Shown here: positions 36,108 through 48,653 of the stretch, one piece after another
Numbering within the stretch: the stretch's first letter is position 1
Layout of the letters: the number at the start of each line of letters is the position of its first letter
Source: Epichloe hybrida
Taxonomy: Eukaryota; Ascomycota; Sordariomycetes; Hypocreales; Clavicipitaceae
DNA length: 64,000 nucleotides
Assembly (NCBI GenBank): GCA_019022495.1
Contig: JAFEKR010000001.1
Span: forward strand, 8,246,001-8,310,000
Direction: 5' to 3'
Notes under the pieces: model-generated
Databases searched by the model: none
What the model saw: only the letters and a program-made list of their open reading frames with translations
Told to the model about the DNA's origin: nothing
Position numbers and translations under genes: made by a program

Positions 36108-36474
36108 TGTTGAGCATTATATGCTCGTTTAGCACAGCTACTATTAGGGGGGTGCGCACTCTCTTTTGGCCTAGTTGGCCTAGCTGTTGTTAGGTTACGA
36201 GCCTGGGAGGTTAACAGATTATAAACCTGTAACTTCCACTGCCTCTGTGTTTAAATACTAGAGAGTAATAAAAAAACAACTACGAAACCACCAAATATTA
36301 TAGAAGACTACGCATTAGTACGCCGTAGGTTCCCTAGAGAAATAATCATTTTCTAGGTCTTAGCCGTAAAAAATACAGCAGACCTAGGGGGTAGTGTTAA
36401 GCATTATATGCTCGTTTAGTATAGCTACTATTGGGGGTGCGCACTCTCTTTTGGCCTAGTTGGCCTAGCTGTTG
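36108..36474. repeat. LTR-like direct repeats of about 80 bp, 287 bp apart
   Basis: 36108-36190 and 36395-36474 are nearly identical and begin TGTTGAGCATTATATGC and TGTTAAGCATTATATGC. The second follows a purine-rich tract (cctagggggtag). The layout suggests a 5' LTR of about 280 bp followed almost directly by a truncated 3' LTR, that is, a retroelement that has lost its body. No clear duplication of the target is visible. Confidence 0.5.
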
Positions 36475-36477
36475 TCA

Positions 36478-36573
36478 CAGGTCAGTCAGTCAATTAGTCA
36501 AATCGTCAAATCAGTTAAATTGTCAAATCAGCCAATTAGTCAAATTGTCAGTTAATCAAATTAGTTAAATTAT
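36478..36573. repeat. Degenerate GTCAAATT tandem repeat
   Basis: About 95 bp of diverged 8-bp units (GTCAAATC, GTCAATTA, GTTAAATT and similar) directly after the LTR-like repeat. Confidence 0.75.
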
Positions 36574-36715
36574 CGGTAAGTAAAACAAAACGGAAGTCAA
36601 TAATAGTTAGCCTGGTCGGATACTGACGCTTTCCCTGCGCCGGGGAGGTTCTTAATGCGACGTTGCCAGTTTTCGCAAATCATAGTTCGTTAAACTCATC
36701 TTTTCATCTATGCAG

Positions 36716-37360
36716 GGAAACGCGTGAAACTCTCTGGCGAAGCGGCTGCGAGAACAGTACTTGCCCGAGGACGGCCAGTGCTGGTATATCAATGCAACTT
36801 CAGACGGCAAATTGATCTGAAAAGCTTTTACGAGTCACTGGCAATATAATGGCAAGAATGTCTGTCAGGTGACGCAGCTGTTTGTCCACGAAGGCCATCG
36901 TGGGAAAGGAATCGCGTCTATGCTTATGCGACAGGCCAAGCCCGACTCAGACGATGTGTACGGCATCATGAGCTCACACCCATATGCTTGCGTGGCCGCT
37001 GCAGCTGCATTTGTTGGTAAGTCGCTTCTAGACTCAACTTACATTGGTATCTTACATAGTGTAGTGGGTATTGAGGAAGTCTCTACTGACTTTATCCGGC
37101 AACACTCGGACGCGATCATGCAACAATCACCTACACCGTATAACAAGGCGGCGAACGACTCGGGCAGTTTATTTGGGAAGGATATGCTCTCAGGCCTAAT
37201 TTCTGGCGTGCACACCGAATTTTTCGTTGAACACGATGAACCTCGTCAGGCGCTTGACTAACTCCAAAAATATCGTCCCTAGCCGCTTGGAAGTCTACCA
37301 GACGGTCATGAATACCTGCTTGTCGTGCCTGCTAAACCACGAACGGTGATAGTATCATAG
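36716..37360 (+). pseudogene. GNAT-family acetyltransferase pseudogene
   Basis: One frame (positions mod 3 = 2) reads through the whole region with four nonsense codons: TGA 36725, TGA 36818, TAA 37259 and TAG 37280. The visible order is LAKRLREQYLPEDGQCWYIN, then VTQLFVHEGHRGKGIASMLM (the acetyl-CoA-binding motif A of GNATs), YGIMSSHPYACVAAAAAF, EVSTDFIRQHSDAIMQQSP, and the C-terminal LPDGHEYLLVVPAKPR. A GTAAGT donor at 37017 with an acceptor ending at 37064 gives a plausible 48-nt in-frame intron. A splice acceptor (TGCAG, ending at 36715) implies an earlier exon I could not identify. Several stops are changes RIP can make (TGG to TAG or TGA, CAA to TAA). The gene is dead and its substrate is unknown. 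Confidence 0.75.
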
Positions 37361-37397
37361 TATACCAGAAGATCATCGTAGCCAGGTTGAATCTGAT

Positions 37398-37935
37398 GAA
37401 GACGTGCGGTGTGAGGACCTTAACTTGCCAGACCTGCAAGTATTTAACGGCTATGGACCGACCGAAACGTCCATCTTGTCAGCACTAGGCTGTGCCACAT
37501 TAGGCAAGGTAGGCAGCGAATATAGAGTGCCAGTGGGCGCAGCACTCCCTGATTATGGAATGTATGTCATCGATAGTGAAGGTTCGCCAGTGCCACTTGG
37601 ATGGGAAGGCGAAGTGGTCATTACTGGACTAGGTTTTGGGTCAGGATACTTGAACCGCCCGGAGCTTACAATGTCCAAGTCGAAGCCGGCCACGTTCTTG
37701 GCTGGTCGGGAGTTTTCTCAGCGCCAGTGATGGGATCGTCTTTATCATACTGGCGACCGCGGTAGGATGATGGCAGACGGGTCAATTGTCATCCTAGGGC
37801 GCATTGATGGGGACAGTCAGATCAAACTGAGAGGCTTCCGTGTGCAACTCGACGAGGTGGCGAGCTGCATCATTCAGACAGCTGCAGGAGTTGTCGCCGA
37901 CGTCCGTGTGATCGTTCGAGGTGACGCCTCGGAGC
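37398..37935 (+). pseudogene. NRPS adenylation-domain fragment (motifs A5-A8)
   Basis: Reading frame (mod 3 = 0) with one stop, TGA 37728-37730. It shows adenylation core motifs in order: VFNGYGPTETS (A5), GEVVITGLGFGSGYLNRPEL (A6), YHTGDRGR (A7) and GRIDGDSQIKLRGFRVQLDE (A8). The homology ends near VIVRGDASEQ. The N-terminal two thirds of the domain (A1-A4) and the carrier and condensation domains are missing, so this is a relic of a nonribosomal peptide synthetase or NRPS-like gene. It begins about 40 bp after the GNAT pseudogene ends. Adjacent GNAT and NRPS genes suggest a lost siderophore or peptide cluster, but this is speculative. Confidence 0.8.
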
Positions 37936-38494
37936 AGTGCCATTTGTACGCAGGTCATAGATTTGTGCACAGCCAAATGAAGACAAATCTAGACCCAAGC
38001 CTTTCATCTTTAGCAAAGCCTAACATATGCGTCATATTATTGATTTTTAACTTTTTTTTTACGTCATTAGTTATAGCCAATGCATCTGATTTTTTATAAC
38101 ACAATTGCTAGCAATACCTAGCTAGTAAAACAATTAATAACTAAGTATTTAGATTCATAGTAATAAATAAGCTCTAAGGTCGCAAATATAGGGGGCTGTG
38201 AGGTTGGAGCAAAGTTTGCGATAAACTTTGTGGCTGCGTTAGATGCGTCATATTATTATACTAATGGAAAATAATAATATTGGACCTTCTAAAAAGAATG
38301 CATAATTTCAGGGGTTTAAACTGTTATTAAGCAAAGCAAATACAAGCCGGACACATTGTAACCATCTTCTCACATGCCACCACACTTGGCTATGTAGGTC
38401 GGCCCTGGACTGCCTGACAGAATGTTTTGACGACCGACAAATTGCAGTCTTTATGACACGTCGGGCTCAGTTTGTGTTTATATTGTCAAGCCCT
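37936..38494. other. Intergenic sequence with a 15-bp repeat and a hairpin
   Basis: ATGCGTCATATTATT occurs at about 38027 and 38247. CAAAGTTTGCGATAAACTTTG forms an 8-bp stem at about 38211-38231. It could be a decayed short element. No gene seen. Confidence 0.4.
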
Positions 38495-39151
38495 TCAAGC
38501 TCCATCAGGTTTAGAGTCTCCCTTCTTCCAATACATCTTCTCCTCCTTTTCCCACTTGTAGTCTTTGTCGCTAATCTTGTTCTGATCAATCCAGACGATC
38601 TTGTTAACCTTTTTCTTGTCGATAATTGCGTCAAGTTCCACGCTCCAGAAGATGCCAGTCTTCTTTGGCTTCGATTTATGTGGGAAGACAAGATACGCCG
38701 TGCCATCCGATTGCTCAGCATAGAACTTGGAGAAAGCCTTCTGAAACTCTTCGAAATCCTTGTCATTTACCTCCTTGTACTCGCCTTTCTGACAGAAATT
38801 GTCGCTCTTCCAGATCTGTCGAACGGAGGTGAGTTTTTTGTCCTTGGCCTAGCTTACAATCTTGTTTATGTCCTTTTTTCCTTGCCCAGTGAAGAAAATG
38901 GCTTTGTCTTTCTTAGGCTCTCCTTCTTTAGCCCACTTGCTAAAGTCATTCAGGTTTTCTGGCTTGATGAGATGGAGGACCTCCTCTTTGTTAGGGATGT
39001 TCTTTGCTCGTGTGACAATGAGGGCTTCAGTAGATTCGACAGGTGCAGCTAGAGCCGTGCTTGAATGCAAAGAGAAAAGAAGAAGGGTGCTGAAAATGGA
39101 GAAGAGGAAGACTAAAATGCCGCTTTTGCGGCCGGAGGAAGAGAACATCAT
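38495..39151 (-). pseudogene. Small secreted-type protein gene with one in-frame stop
   Basis: The minus-strand frame begins MMFSSSGRKSG with a hydrophobic segment at about residues 11-36 (ILVFLFSIFSTLLLF and onward), a likely signal peptide or anchor. It continues to GKKDINKIVS, then TAG (38849-38851), then stays in the same frame with AKDKKLTSVRQIWKSDNFCQ and further to a TGA at 38495-38497. The total is about 217 residues, lysine-rich. The second half has KTGIFWSVELDAIIDKKKVN and KIVWIDQNK. The single TAG is likely a mutated Trp or Gln codon. A read-through allele may exist in other strains. I recall similar fungal hypothetical proteins but know no function. Confidence 0.65.
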
Positions 39152-39940
39152 GTTCTTGTCAATGGTGTAATACGTATTGAACTTTGGAAGGGTGCTCTGC
39201 AGTGCTAGGTGGTATGGAAGTTGATTGATAATATTAATCTGATTTCAGGTCAGTCAAGTATTAGGTTCTTATAGTTATTCTCGCATATGCTCGATATGAG
39301 CCGCTAGTTCCATCACGTTGGTTCACAAAGGCATCTTCGTTCAAGTTTGAAGTTAGTATGAGTAAGATGACGCAAGTCAATTTTTTGATGCAGTATCAAA
39401 TTCAGCCCGTCAGTAACTCAAGCGTTACTCCGATCTCGATGGAGCATCTCGGGTGTAACCTGTTTGAGTCCGTCAGTCGCTGGTTAGCATGCATGTTTAT
39501 GTGCGATTGGAGTCGAGCTGGAGGCGCAACGTCGACCCCGTTTAATCTTGAGACATAATCTGCTTGGCTTTGTGAATAATACGACATGCACAGCTATGCC
39601 ATTCAAGGTCAGTTATCTGATTATCCGCCCTCGCTGTGGCAACATGTGTTCCATGTCATGATGCAATTCGATCTGAGTCAGCTTTGTACAACCTTTTAGA
39701 GCTGTGATCTGCCATACAATCTAACCTTTCAGCAGCAAATATGGATCTGCAGAACTGTCAGTGTCCTAACTCTAAGGCTACTCTACGCGCGACTTACTCG
39801 TTCTTGCAAACTCAGATAAGCCAAGCCGCCCCCACGATGTTGATCGCTGACATAGTCCGCTGTACACATGAGGGGCCGCACTAAATGCTGACCAACATCG
39901 AGTTCTGCTAATCGGAGCTGTACGGAAAAATTCAAAATGA
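39152..39940. other. Intergenic sequence
   Basis: GC-balanced, short frames only (for example 39358-39558), none with recognisable content. It is probably the upstream region of the secreted-type gene and the flank of the TIR transposon. Confidence 0.4.
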
Positions 39941-39999
39941 TCCGTATACGGTCGCACATTAGAGAGGTCCCGCAAAGGGCTGCCAAAACAAAAAAATCC
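39941..39999 (+). repeat. Left terminal inverted repeat
   Basis: Pairs with 57283-57345 on the opposite strand. The inner 30 bp (CCCGCAAAGGGCTGCCAAAACA) is best conserved. This end lies in unmutated sequence. Confidence 0.75.
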
Positions 40000-41538
40000 C
40001 TTAACCCCTTATTTGTGATTTTGTGATTTTATGATTTTTATAATATATTTTTCGTATATTATAATTATGCTATATTCACGAAAAAACCTACAGAGCTTTT
40101 GTAAGTAAATTAAATCCCTTTATAATAATAGGATTTCTTATAAACAAATCCTAGATTAAATTAATACTAAGCTTTCTATATAAGGTAGCTAAAGTATTAG
40201 TCTTTATATATTATATTACTATCTTTAAGCCTAGGGAGTTTTATTTACTCTATAAAGTGTATAATATCTTTAGCCCTTATATAAAGAGATCTCTAAGCTT
40301 TTTATATAAGATATTCCTATAGAGACTATTTATTTAACTATTATTAAGCTTCTTTAGTAATAAGGGCATTAACTAGTTAGCTTATAAACCCTTTAAACAT
40401 AGCTTTAGCAATAGGGCTTCTTATAAATGCAAAATTATATATAAATTATAGATAAACTAATTTATTATATATAGTTTTACTTTTTCTCCTATAGTTATTT
40501 AGATTAATTAATTCTTTAAGACCTTTAAGCGTAAGACTAGCTATCCTATACGCTATATATAATCCGCAAAATTCGCTATTAATATAGAATAAAAAGACGA
40601 TTTTATATAAAAGAAAAGCGCTAAATTGCTTTATAGGATGTAATTTAATTCCTTAAAGCTAATTTAAAATAAACCTTTATAATATAAGGCTTTAGTTAAG
40701 GATATTTATATTATTATATATAATAAAAGGGCTAAGTCCTAGTCTTATAAAACTAATTATATAACTTTTATTATATAGTCTTTCCTAAAGAAGTTTAAAA
40801 GCATTAGGAAGGGAACTTTTAATATTATATAAACTTCTTAGTACTTAGACTAAACTTCCTTTAGTGCCTTAATAAATATAAGAAGCTAAAGAGATTTAAA
40901 ATCTAAGTGTATATATATATTAATACGTACTTACGCTATATTATTTAGTTTTACTATAGTTACTTTACTATAACTACTCTTAGCATATTAAAGTAATATC
41001 TTTATATAATTAAATGCCTTAGAATATAACTATTTTTTATAAGATTTAATTATAGAGTTAAGACTCTATTATAGGTAGTTGCCTAAGCAATGTTAGCATA
41101 AGCTAGCCTAGCTATAATTATATATAAGGATAAGAACTAAATCTCTTACTAGTTTACTTAAGGGAATTATATTAGCTCTTATTATATATATAGGCTAAGT
41201 AAAAGAAATATTAGAATTAAAAGCTAGTGGTATTAGCTACGTAAAGGAGTATTTAATTACTAGATAGTATTCTTTAATAAACTTGCTATATATGTATTAT
41301 TTATTAAAGATAATAAAGTAAATTAAATTACATTAAATGCAATTTATTTACTTATAATCTAAGACAAATTCGCAGACTTTATTACACTATAGAATAGCTA
41401 TAAAATCTATACACAAAAGAATAGAGAGCATATTATCTTAGGTATTCTTATAGACCTTTATTATATAGAAAACGCTTAAAATTAGGGCATTTCTCTTAGT
41501 ATAAATAATAATATAGAAGATTATATAGCATTAAATAC
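40000..41538. other. Left half of the TIR transposon, RIP-degraded
   Basis: AT-rich and filled with stops. No conserved motif identified. It is split from its right half (54335-57282) by the Gypsy insertion, as shown by the duplicated aatac. Confidence 0.45.
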
Positions 41539-42009
41539 TGTGTGCCGTGATACGCGCGCCCATAAACGCGCGTATTCGCGATGACAAGCACAAGGGATAC
41601 AGGGGATCGCAGGGATAAATAACATAACAAGGGATAACGATATTAGTCATCTAGGCAAAGGGACTATTTAATCTATAAAGAGATTACCTATAGCTAGATT
41701 CTTTTAAGGTTCTTTATACACGCCTAACTTTAGATTTTTGACTTAAATACCTAGCGCTACTATGGCCACTATTGTGTTTACCTTAACAAGATAAATTAAT
41801 AAGATTATTTCCCTAACTTAACCAAAAAGTCACTTCTAATCTAATAGACTATTTAATCTAAATTATCTCTATCCGTAAAGACTAATTTAGCCATTGTTAT
41901 AATTGCTGCTATTAAGTTAATTAACCCTTCTAACGTGAGTAGACATCACCGCTACCTACGACCATGGGCTAGCATTATATCTTTTAGGGTGTTGTTTTTT
42001 ACTTAACAA
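41539..42009 (+). repeat. 5' LTR of the Gypsy element (471 bp)
   Basis: It starts TGTGTGCCGTGATACGCGC. The 3' end is ambiguous by one base because of an A run shared with the interior. It contains the ATACGCGCG/CGCGCGTAT hairpin. Confidence 0.85.
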
Positions 42010-42059
42010 AACTAGTGGAGAAACACGGTTTTAAACCCCTAGGACCTTTTCGCTTTTTA

Positions 42060-44000
42060 GTTAATTTACTACTAACTAAGATTAATTAGAAGCAAGCTAA
42101 TAATTACACTCTTAGCTATTACTAAGCTAACCTACGCAAAGACCCCTTTATTTTACCTTCCTTACACTAAGACATAGATCTAAAGCCTTAACCTAACCTT
42201 TATAATAGTTATAGCGCAAAGGAGAAGCTAGCTAAGCATACTAAGCTAAGGTAGGCTAAGAATACAAACTAGCGTTACATAGAAGCGTGGAAAAGGAGAC
42301 TAGATAGTTTAGAGGTATACCCTATAAACACTAGCTAAACCGTTAACCCTTTGCTAAAAGTCTTTGAATATAAGGCACTAGGATAGAAAGCACTGCCTAG
42401 TGTTATAGACTATTTAATCTTAGGGCCTATAGCTAATTTCGCTATTATTTAGCTATACATAGGGGTCTTATAGCTTATTACAAAGAGCTATATAATTGTG
42501 TTAGTGGCCTTTACTTATAGATTGCTTATTACTATAAATACTACCCTATTAAAAGTCTTTCTTTAAGAAATTCTTACTAGCGTTATAACGTTTAGTTAAG
42601 CAATCACTCTTTTATAAGATTAATTAAAAGCACTTTTTACTAAGCCTATATCTAACCTTACACTATCTTACTCCTAATAGCTAAGTAAGGCAGGACCTAG
42701 CAAATACCTAAGTTACCTAAAGGACCTTTAGGACTTACTATTGCCTAGTACCCTAGTTACTAGTTAGGAACCACTTAATCCTAAGATAGTTATTAGCCTA
42801 GCTTAAACTTAGTTTAATAACCGCTTAGGTAAAGACCCTAATAATAAAGGTAAGATACTTAGATCTCTTAGAGGGCTTAATATAGAAACCTTTGCAAAGC
42901 TTCTTAGAGAGATAATAGCGCGTTAAACTTCCCTTATTACTATGCAAAATAGGTATAATATTTAGCAGTTTTTAGGGGAAAATATAGCTAATTTTATTAA
43001 GGACTTTAAGGTAAAGATAAAAGCAATAGGTGTTCCTAAAGCAAATTAGCGTAAGATACTTAAGCGCAACGTTAACCTAAAGCTCTAATAGGTAGTTAAA
43101 ATGCTAACTATATTACAATCTTGAAAGGAGTCTAAGGAAGAGATACTTTTATAGTTTAATATAACTAGCTAGGATTAAATAGAAAACACTAGAGGATAAC
43201 TTAAAGACCTTAATTTAATACAGCTAAAGACTATTAAGGAAACCCATTACTAGTTATAGAAGCATTATGCTCTAATGTCTAATGCAAACCTAATAGGATA
43301 GAAAACTATAATAACCTAGTCTAACTATATCTATAAAGCCCTACTAGAACACTTAATCTTAAGCTTTATAGATAGAAAGGGGTTTACTTATAAAGAAATC
43401 TTAGTCATATAGTACAAACCACTTTAGATAGCACTTAACGCACATGTTCGTATATGACTAGAACTTAAAAACAAGGACCTGGAATTGGCTAACATGGAAA
43501 ATTATACTTTAGGTAAGAAGGACTTTAGCTTTAAGATATAAACACTATTTAATTAGGCTGCCTTTAATAGTTACTAGGCTACTTAAAAGAATTGCTTAGC
43601 ACTAGGCGATTTAAATAAGTAAGCTAAGAAGACTATCTTATTTAATACTAACGCAGGACAATAAGGGGCCCCTAGATTAGCAGAATACTAAGATTAAATA
43701 GAAGATCTAATAAAACAACTAGCGGAGCTAAAAATCATAGTTATAGCCTAGGTAGCAAAGGAAATTAATATAGTAAAGCTACTTAAGGAGAAGTATAGTA
43801 ACTACCCTTAACATTAATAGCAAACTTATTAGGCAAACTACATAGGTTTATTTAATCTAGATAAGGAGCACTATTTCGAAATAAACGTAATATTAAGAAA
43901 AGGCTACTAGTTAAACCGTTATTATTACTGCAATAAAGAATCACATATTGTAATGAAGTGCAATGCTTTAAAATATAATAAGATATTAAAGTTTGCTATG
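42060..44000 (+). pseudogene. Gypsy Gag relic with CCHC zinc knuckle
   Basis: Plus-strand sequence readable as a Gag-like protein with scattered stops. The knuckle lies at 43917-43964 and reads RYYYCNKESHIVMKC. The spacing is C-x2-C-x4-H-x4-C, with the first Cys replaced by Tyr, as a TGT to TAT change would do. This is the RNA-binding part of Gag next to the protease/RT region. Confidence 0.6.
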
Positions 44001-46089
44001 TATAACCTAGTAATTTGCATTTTAGCTATTAGAGATAATATAAGACATCAAATCATGCCTCTATTCTTGCTTATAAATTTCTCTCTATTAGTAGCTATGC
44101 GCGTAGACTAGCTATATTCTAGGTTAAGTACTTTAAGGACTATAAGATTACGCATATAATTCTGAGAATTAAGGAACATAGCCCTTGCGGAGGATTAAGC
44201 TAGGAAATAACACTAGAAGAATAGGAAGTATTTAATTAAATAAAGGGTATGTTTAATCTAGTAGAATTTTAACCTAAAAGAGAGATTAATATAATGTCTA
44301 TCTTAAAGCATAAGACATTAGGCATAGTATCTGCCATTACCTTTAAGAAGCTAAGTGTAAGGGAGGAGGAAAATAAAGAGATTATTATAAAGTTTATAGC
44401 TATTAGTAAATAGTTAGCAAAACGCCTAAGGATTAAAGATATTACGGAAGATAAGGCGAAAGACTAGTAACCTTACACTTAACCTATTTAAGATAATTTA
44501 GTAGTAACTAAGGGCAAGAAAGAGCTATTAAACAAAGTTAAATAGAGGATTTTTAATTAATTATATAATAAGGTCTTTTAGAAGAAGGTTAGAGTGCCCT
44601 TTTAGAATATTTATTATATTATGCTAACACTAGTAAAGGCAGTTAGCAATAAATGTCTCTTATAAGCGAAAGGTATAGAAGATATCTGCTACTATAACGG
44701 AGACATATTAGGGCTAGCTCCTCTTTTAAAAATGTTTAGCGCGAAACCAAACCTAAGACTAATTAATCTAGGGAACTAAATTAACTTAATTCTTTAATTA
44801 ATAAAAGAGACCCTTAAGGAAGATAAGAAAAATAAAGCTATAGCTAAGAATAGCTTACTAATAACGCCTCCACTAGAGATTAACGTAGCCTTATAGGAAC
44901 GAATTTAGGAGAGACTAGGAGCTTGCTTAGAATAGGGCAAACCTTAGTAAAATTTAATTAATCTTACTTAGACGAACTTTATGCTTAATGTGATTTTAGA
45001 ACTATAAGCTACTATTAATTACCTATAAGACTTACTATACCTCTAAGTCTAGCTAGATAACCTAGAAAGGGAGCTTCTCCCTAGGCTTATTAACATAGGA
45101 TTGCAAGGGAATGTAATTATAGAAAGTATAGCTAGGTGACTTAGACTAAGGATCTACCTAATGGATGCGATAAACATAATATTATTCTTATCATATAGCA
45201 TTAAGATAATTAGGGAGGTTTGGATAAGACTATATCTAGGAAATGTCTAGATACCTGCTAATTTCTATGTTAGTCTAGACTTAGTTAATATTAGCTTAAT
45301 TCTTAGAATACTATTTTTTAGACTATTCTAAATGCAGTTTAACCACTTAAGAAGCAAAGAGCTTTATGCCTAGTGCTACTTTAGGGATGTTATTATTATC
45401 TTAAGAGTTATAGGAAGTATCTAATAGTAGTACACTAATAAGTAGCTAGCCTAGTAGCCCTCTATTAATATTATCTTGTTTAGTTGCCTAGAAACAAAGG
45501 AAGATTAAATGGTTTGTAAAGGGTTAGAGATAGAAATGGATAATAACAAATAGTTAATTCCTCTTATAATAAGGGAAGGAACTAATATCTTCTAAGAGGT
45601 AATTAAGGATATAATAGTAAACTACACCTAATAACTTAAAGTGGTTACAAAGGATTTCAAGCCCTAGTAATAACCAAAACCACCTAATCTTATAGTAAAC
45701 ATAATATATAAGCGAAAAGCTAATAAAATACATCCCTAAGATAACATTCCCTCTAATGGATTAACACTAGAAGGGGACCTAAAATAGAAGATAAAGAAAT
45801 AGGAAGAGGCTAAGTTATATCTAGATATGTCTAGGAAGTATAGCGAATATATTACTAGGAGATTCTGCGTAGATTTATAAGGTTTTAGAATAACCTAGTA
45901 ACGTTTAGATTAAATAGTTAAAGGGGTATAAGAACATTTAACACAAGAAAAAGTTAATGTTTTTAAGGAAATTCTTTATAACTAAGAAGCAGCGCTAGCC
46001 TAGGACTTATTAGAATGTAGGAAAGTTAACCCGCTAGTTGCGCTACTATAAGTCATAAAGGTTATTAAATATAAAGCATAGTAAGTAAG

Positions 46090-47420
46090 CTTAATCCTAA
46101 TACCTCTTAGGTTATAAGGGAGATTAGTTAATCTTCTAAAGAAAAAGCTAAAGTATAGATATTTAGAGGAGAGTTATAGCTCTTATAGAAATCCTTATTT
46201 TCTTATTATAAAGAAGGACAGAGGGATTTGCCTAATTCTATTTGCCACGAAGTATAATAAGGTAATAATATAAGATATACTAATTCCTTAAGGCACAGAA
46301 GCATTTAGGAAGAGCTTCGTAATGTGTAAGATCTTATTAATAGTTAACTTATTATCTAGATATAATTAGGTAGTATTAGTAAAGAAAAGTAAGGATATAA
46401 TAATGATTTTTACTGCAATTAGACTTTTGCGGCTCTATTACCTACTATAAGGAGCCACTAACTTAGTAGCTTAGTTTATTAGGATTGTTAGACGAATCCT
46501 ATTTGATTTAATCCCTTATATTTACGCACCTTTCCTAGATAACATTGCGGTAAAAGGACTAATAATAACGTATAATAAAGAGGAGATTATACTAGGAGTA
46601 CGCAAATACGTAATAGAGCATTTGATTAATATTAATAAAGTTTTGGTTAATATTAAGCTCTCTGGTTACATAGCCTTAGTGTCTAAGTTAAAGTTCTGCT
46701 AGAAATTAGTAGAAATTATAGGATTTATGTGTGGGATAAACAGGCAGAAGCTAACTAAAGCGAAGATTATAAAGATTTTAGACTAGAAGGTTTGTTAAGA
46801 TTAATTAGAAGTGTAATCCTTTATTAGGTTAATAGGAGTTTACTATATCTAGGTGGAATACTACGCGTAGAAGGCAAAACCACTAGTGATTTTACTAAGG
46901 AAGATAAAGGATTAGGAATAAGGACTAGAGCAATAAGAAGCTATAGATATCCTAAAGAAGGCAATAATAATAGCCCTAATCCTTATTTTACTTAATCTTA
47001 GACTAGGCTTTAGAGAAATTATACTAATAGTTAATATAAGCTTACTTAGATAGGGGGCTATATTATTATAAATTATTAATGGCAAACGGCATCTAGTTTA
47101 ATATAAAAGTAGTACTTAGACTATTACTAAGGCTAAGTATAATATAACTAAGCGAGAATATTAAGCGGTTATTTACGCATTAAGAAGGCTACGAATTTAC
47201 CTCTATAGAGTTCCATTTATGTTAGAAATAGACTTGCAAGTTCTTATGCATTAGCTTAATGGCGCGGTTAATAACGTGCCTAGAGCTCTTGTTATATAAT
47301 AGATTAGTTATATCTTACTTTTTAATTTCTCTGTATAACACATTCTAGGCGAAAAGAACTGCATTGCAAATGCCTTGTCTAGGAAAGGCCCTAGGGCTTT
47401 AGATTAATTAGATTAAGAAG
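46090..47420 (+). pseudogene. Gypsy reverse transcriptase and RNase H relic
   Basis: Readable plus-strand blocks include SYSSYRNPYFLIIKKDRGIC, CKILLIVNLLSRYN (the DLxSGY region), and PFLDNIAVKG near 46533-46560 in place of the catalytic Y-L-D-D box. RNase H follows to about 47420, ending in HILGEKNCIANALSRK, which matches the usual HVPGKxNxxADALSR tail. Broken by many stops. Confidence 0.75.
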
Positions 47421-47559
47421 TTAAAGGGGATATTAAAGATTTTATTAACTTATATCTTAATAGCATTAAGATAGAGGAGAATAGTAAGAGGAATTACTCT
47501 AAAGAGATACGATAAGTCATTGAATTCTTAATAACCCTTTAAAGACTAATTAATCTTAG

Positions 47560-48653
47560 CGTAAAGGACTATAGAAAACTATGTAATAAAGCAAAGAAGT
47601 TTTACCTAGAAAAGGGTTATCTTTAGAAAAGGCTAATAGGAATTATAAAGGGACTAGCGCTAGTTATTAATATACCTAAATAATAACAAGTAATTATTAA
47701 AGCTATCTATAAGAAACTTAGCTATAAAGGAGTTAAAGTGGTTTTTTAAGCGATAAAGCAGCAATACTAGTAGAAAGGGCTCTAGAATATAGCTTAAGAG
47801 ATATTAGCGTGCTGCGAGATATATTAGAAATTCATGCCTTAGCAACCATAAGAACTTTTAGTGCTAGACACGCTAGGGAACCTAATAAGCAAGATTCATA
47901 TTAACACTTAGCATCTTCTAATTAATTATGGATATAAGTATCTCTTAGAAGCTAGGTATAACCTAACTAGATAGGTGGAGGCTGCGCTAGTTAGGAATGC
48001 AATGATACTAGTAATTAGGAAGTTCCTTTCCTCCTTAATTAGTAAATTTAGGCTTTTCCGCTTCATAGTTTATAATGGAGGCTTAGAAATGCAAGGAAAC
48101 CTTAAAGAAGCACTAGCAGATATTAGCATTATAGGGATTTAGATATCTAGGTATAACCCAAAAGCGAACTCGCCTATTAAAGCCAGATATTAGTCCCTTA
48201 TATCTGCTCTAGTGAAGCTAGGAGGATTAAATAGGCGATGGTTAAAGCATCTTAATAAAGCCCTCCTTATAGACTGTACCGCTATCTAAGAATTGCATAG
48301 GAAGTCTGCCTTCTATTTAATCTATAGATAGGAGCTAATTCTACTACTAGAAGTAAAATTCCTAACCTAGAGACTAATTAATTAGGACGTAATTACTTCT
48401 AGACAAGACTTATTTAAGGCATGGGTCTAGATGCTTAAAAGGAAAGCTAAGGATATTAAGAAGGTAAGGAAGAAGGTGTTAGAGTTTAGGCAGTGCCTTG
48501 CAAATTAAACTAATAAGAACTAAGCTACTTCTCTTAGGAAAGATTAATTAAAACTAGGGGATCTTGTCCTAGTATATAACGTCTAAAGGAATATTAACAT
48601 ATCCACCATAAAGAAACTTATAATAAGGTAAAATAGACTATTTTATGTTGATA
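47560..48653 (+). pseudogene. Gypsy integrase relic
   Basis: It includes a Cys-x2-Cys stretch near 47810 (CCEIYQKFMP), the core YNGGLEMQGNLKEAL near 48070-48115 (the second catalytic Asp position), and YNPKANSPIKARY near 48160-48190. The frame is cut at 48653 by the unmutated insert and resumes at about 49450 with HASL...NNLRRLY-like sequence to about 49960. Confidence 0.7.

Noticed and set aside
38453..39052. 199-residue plus-strand open frame
   Set aside because: It is the antisense shadow of the secreted-type pseudogene at 38495-39151. It is Leu/Val/Phe-rich as expected for the complement of Lys/Glu-rich codons, with no recognisable domain.
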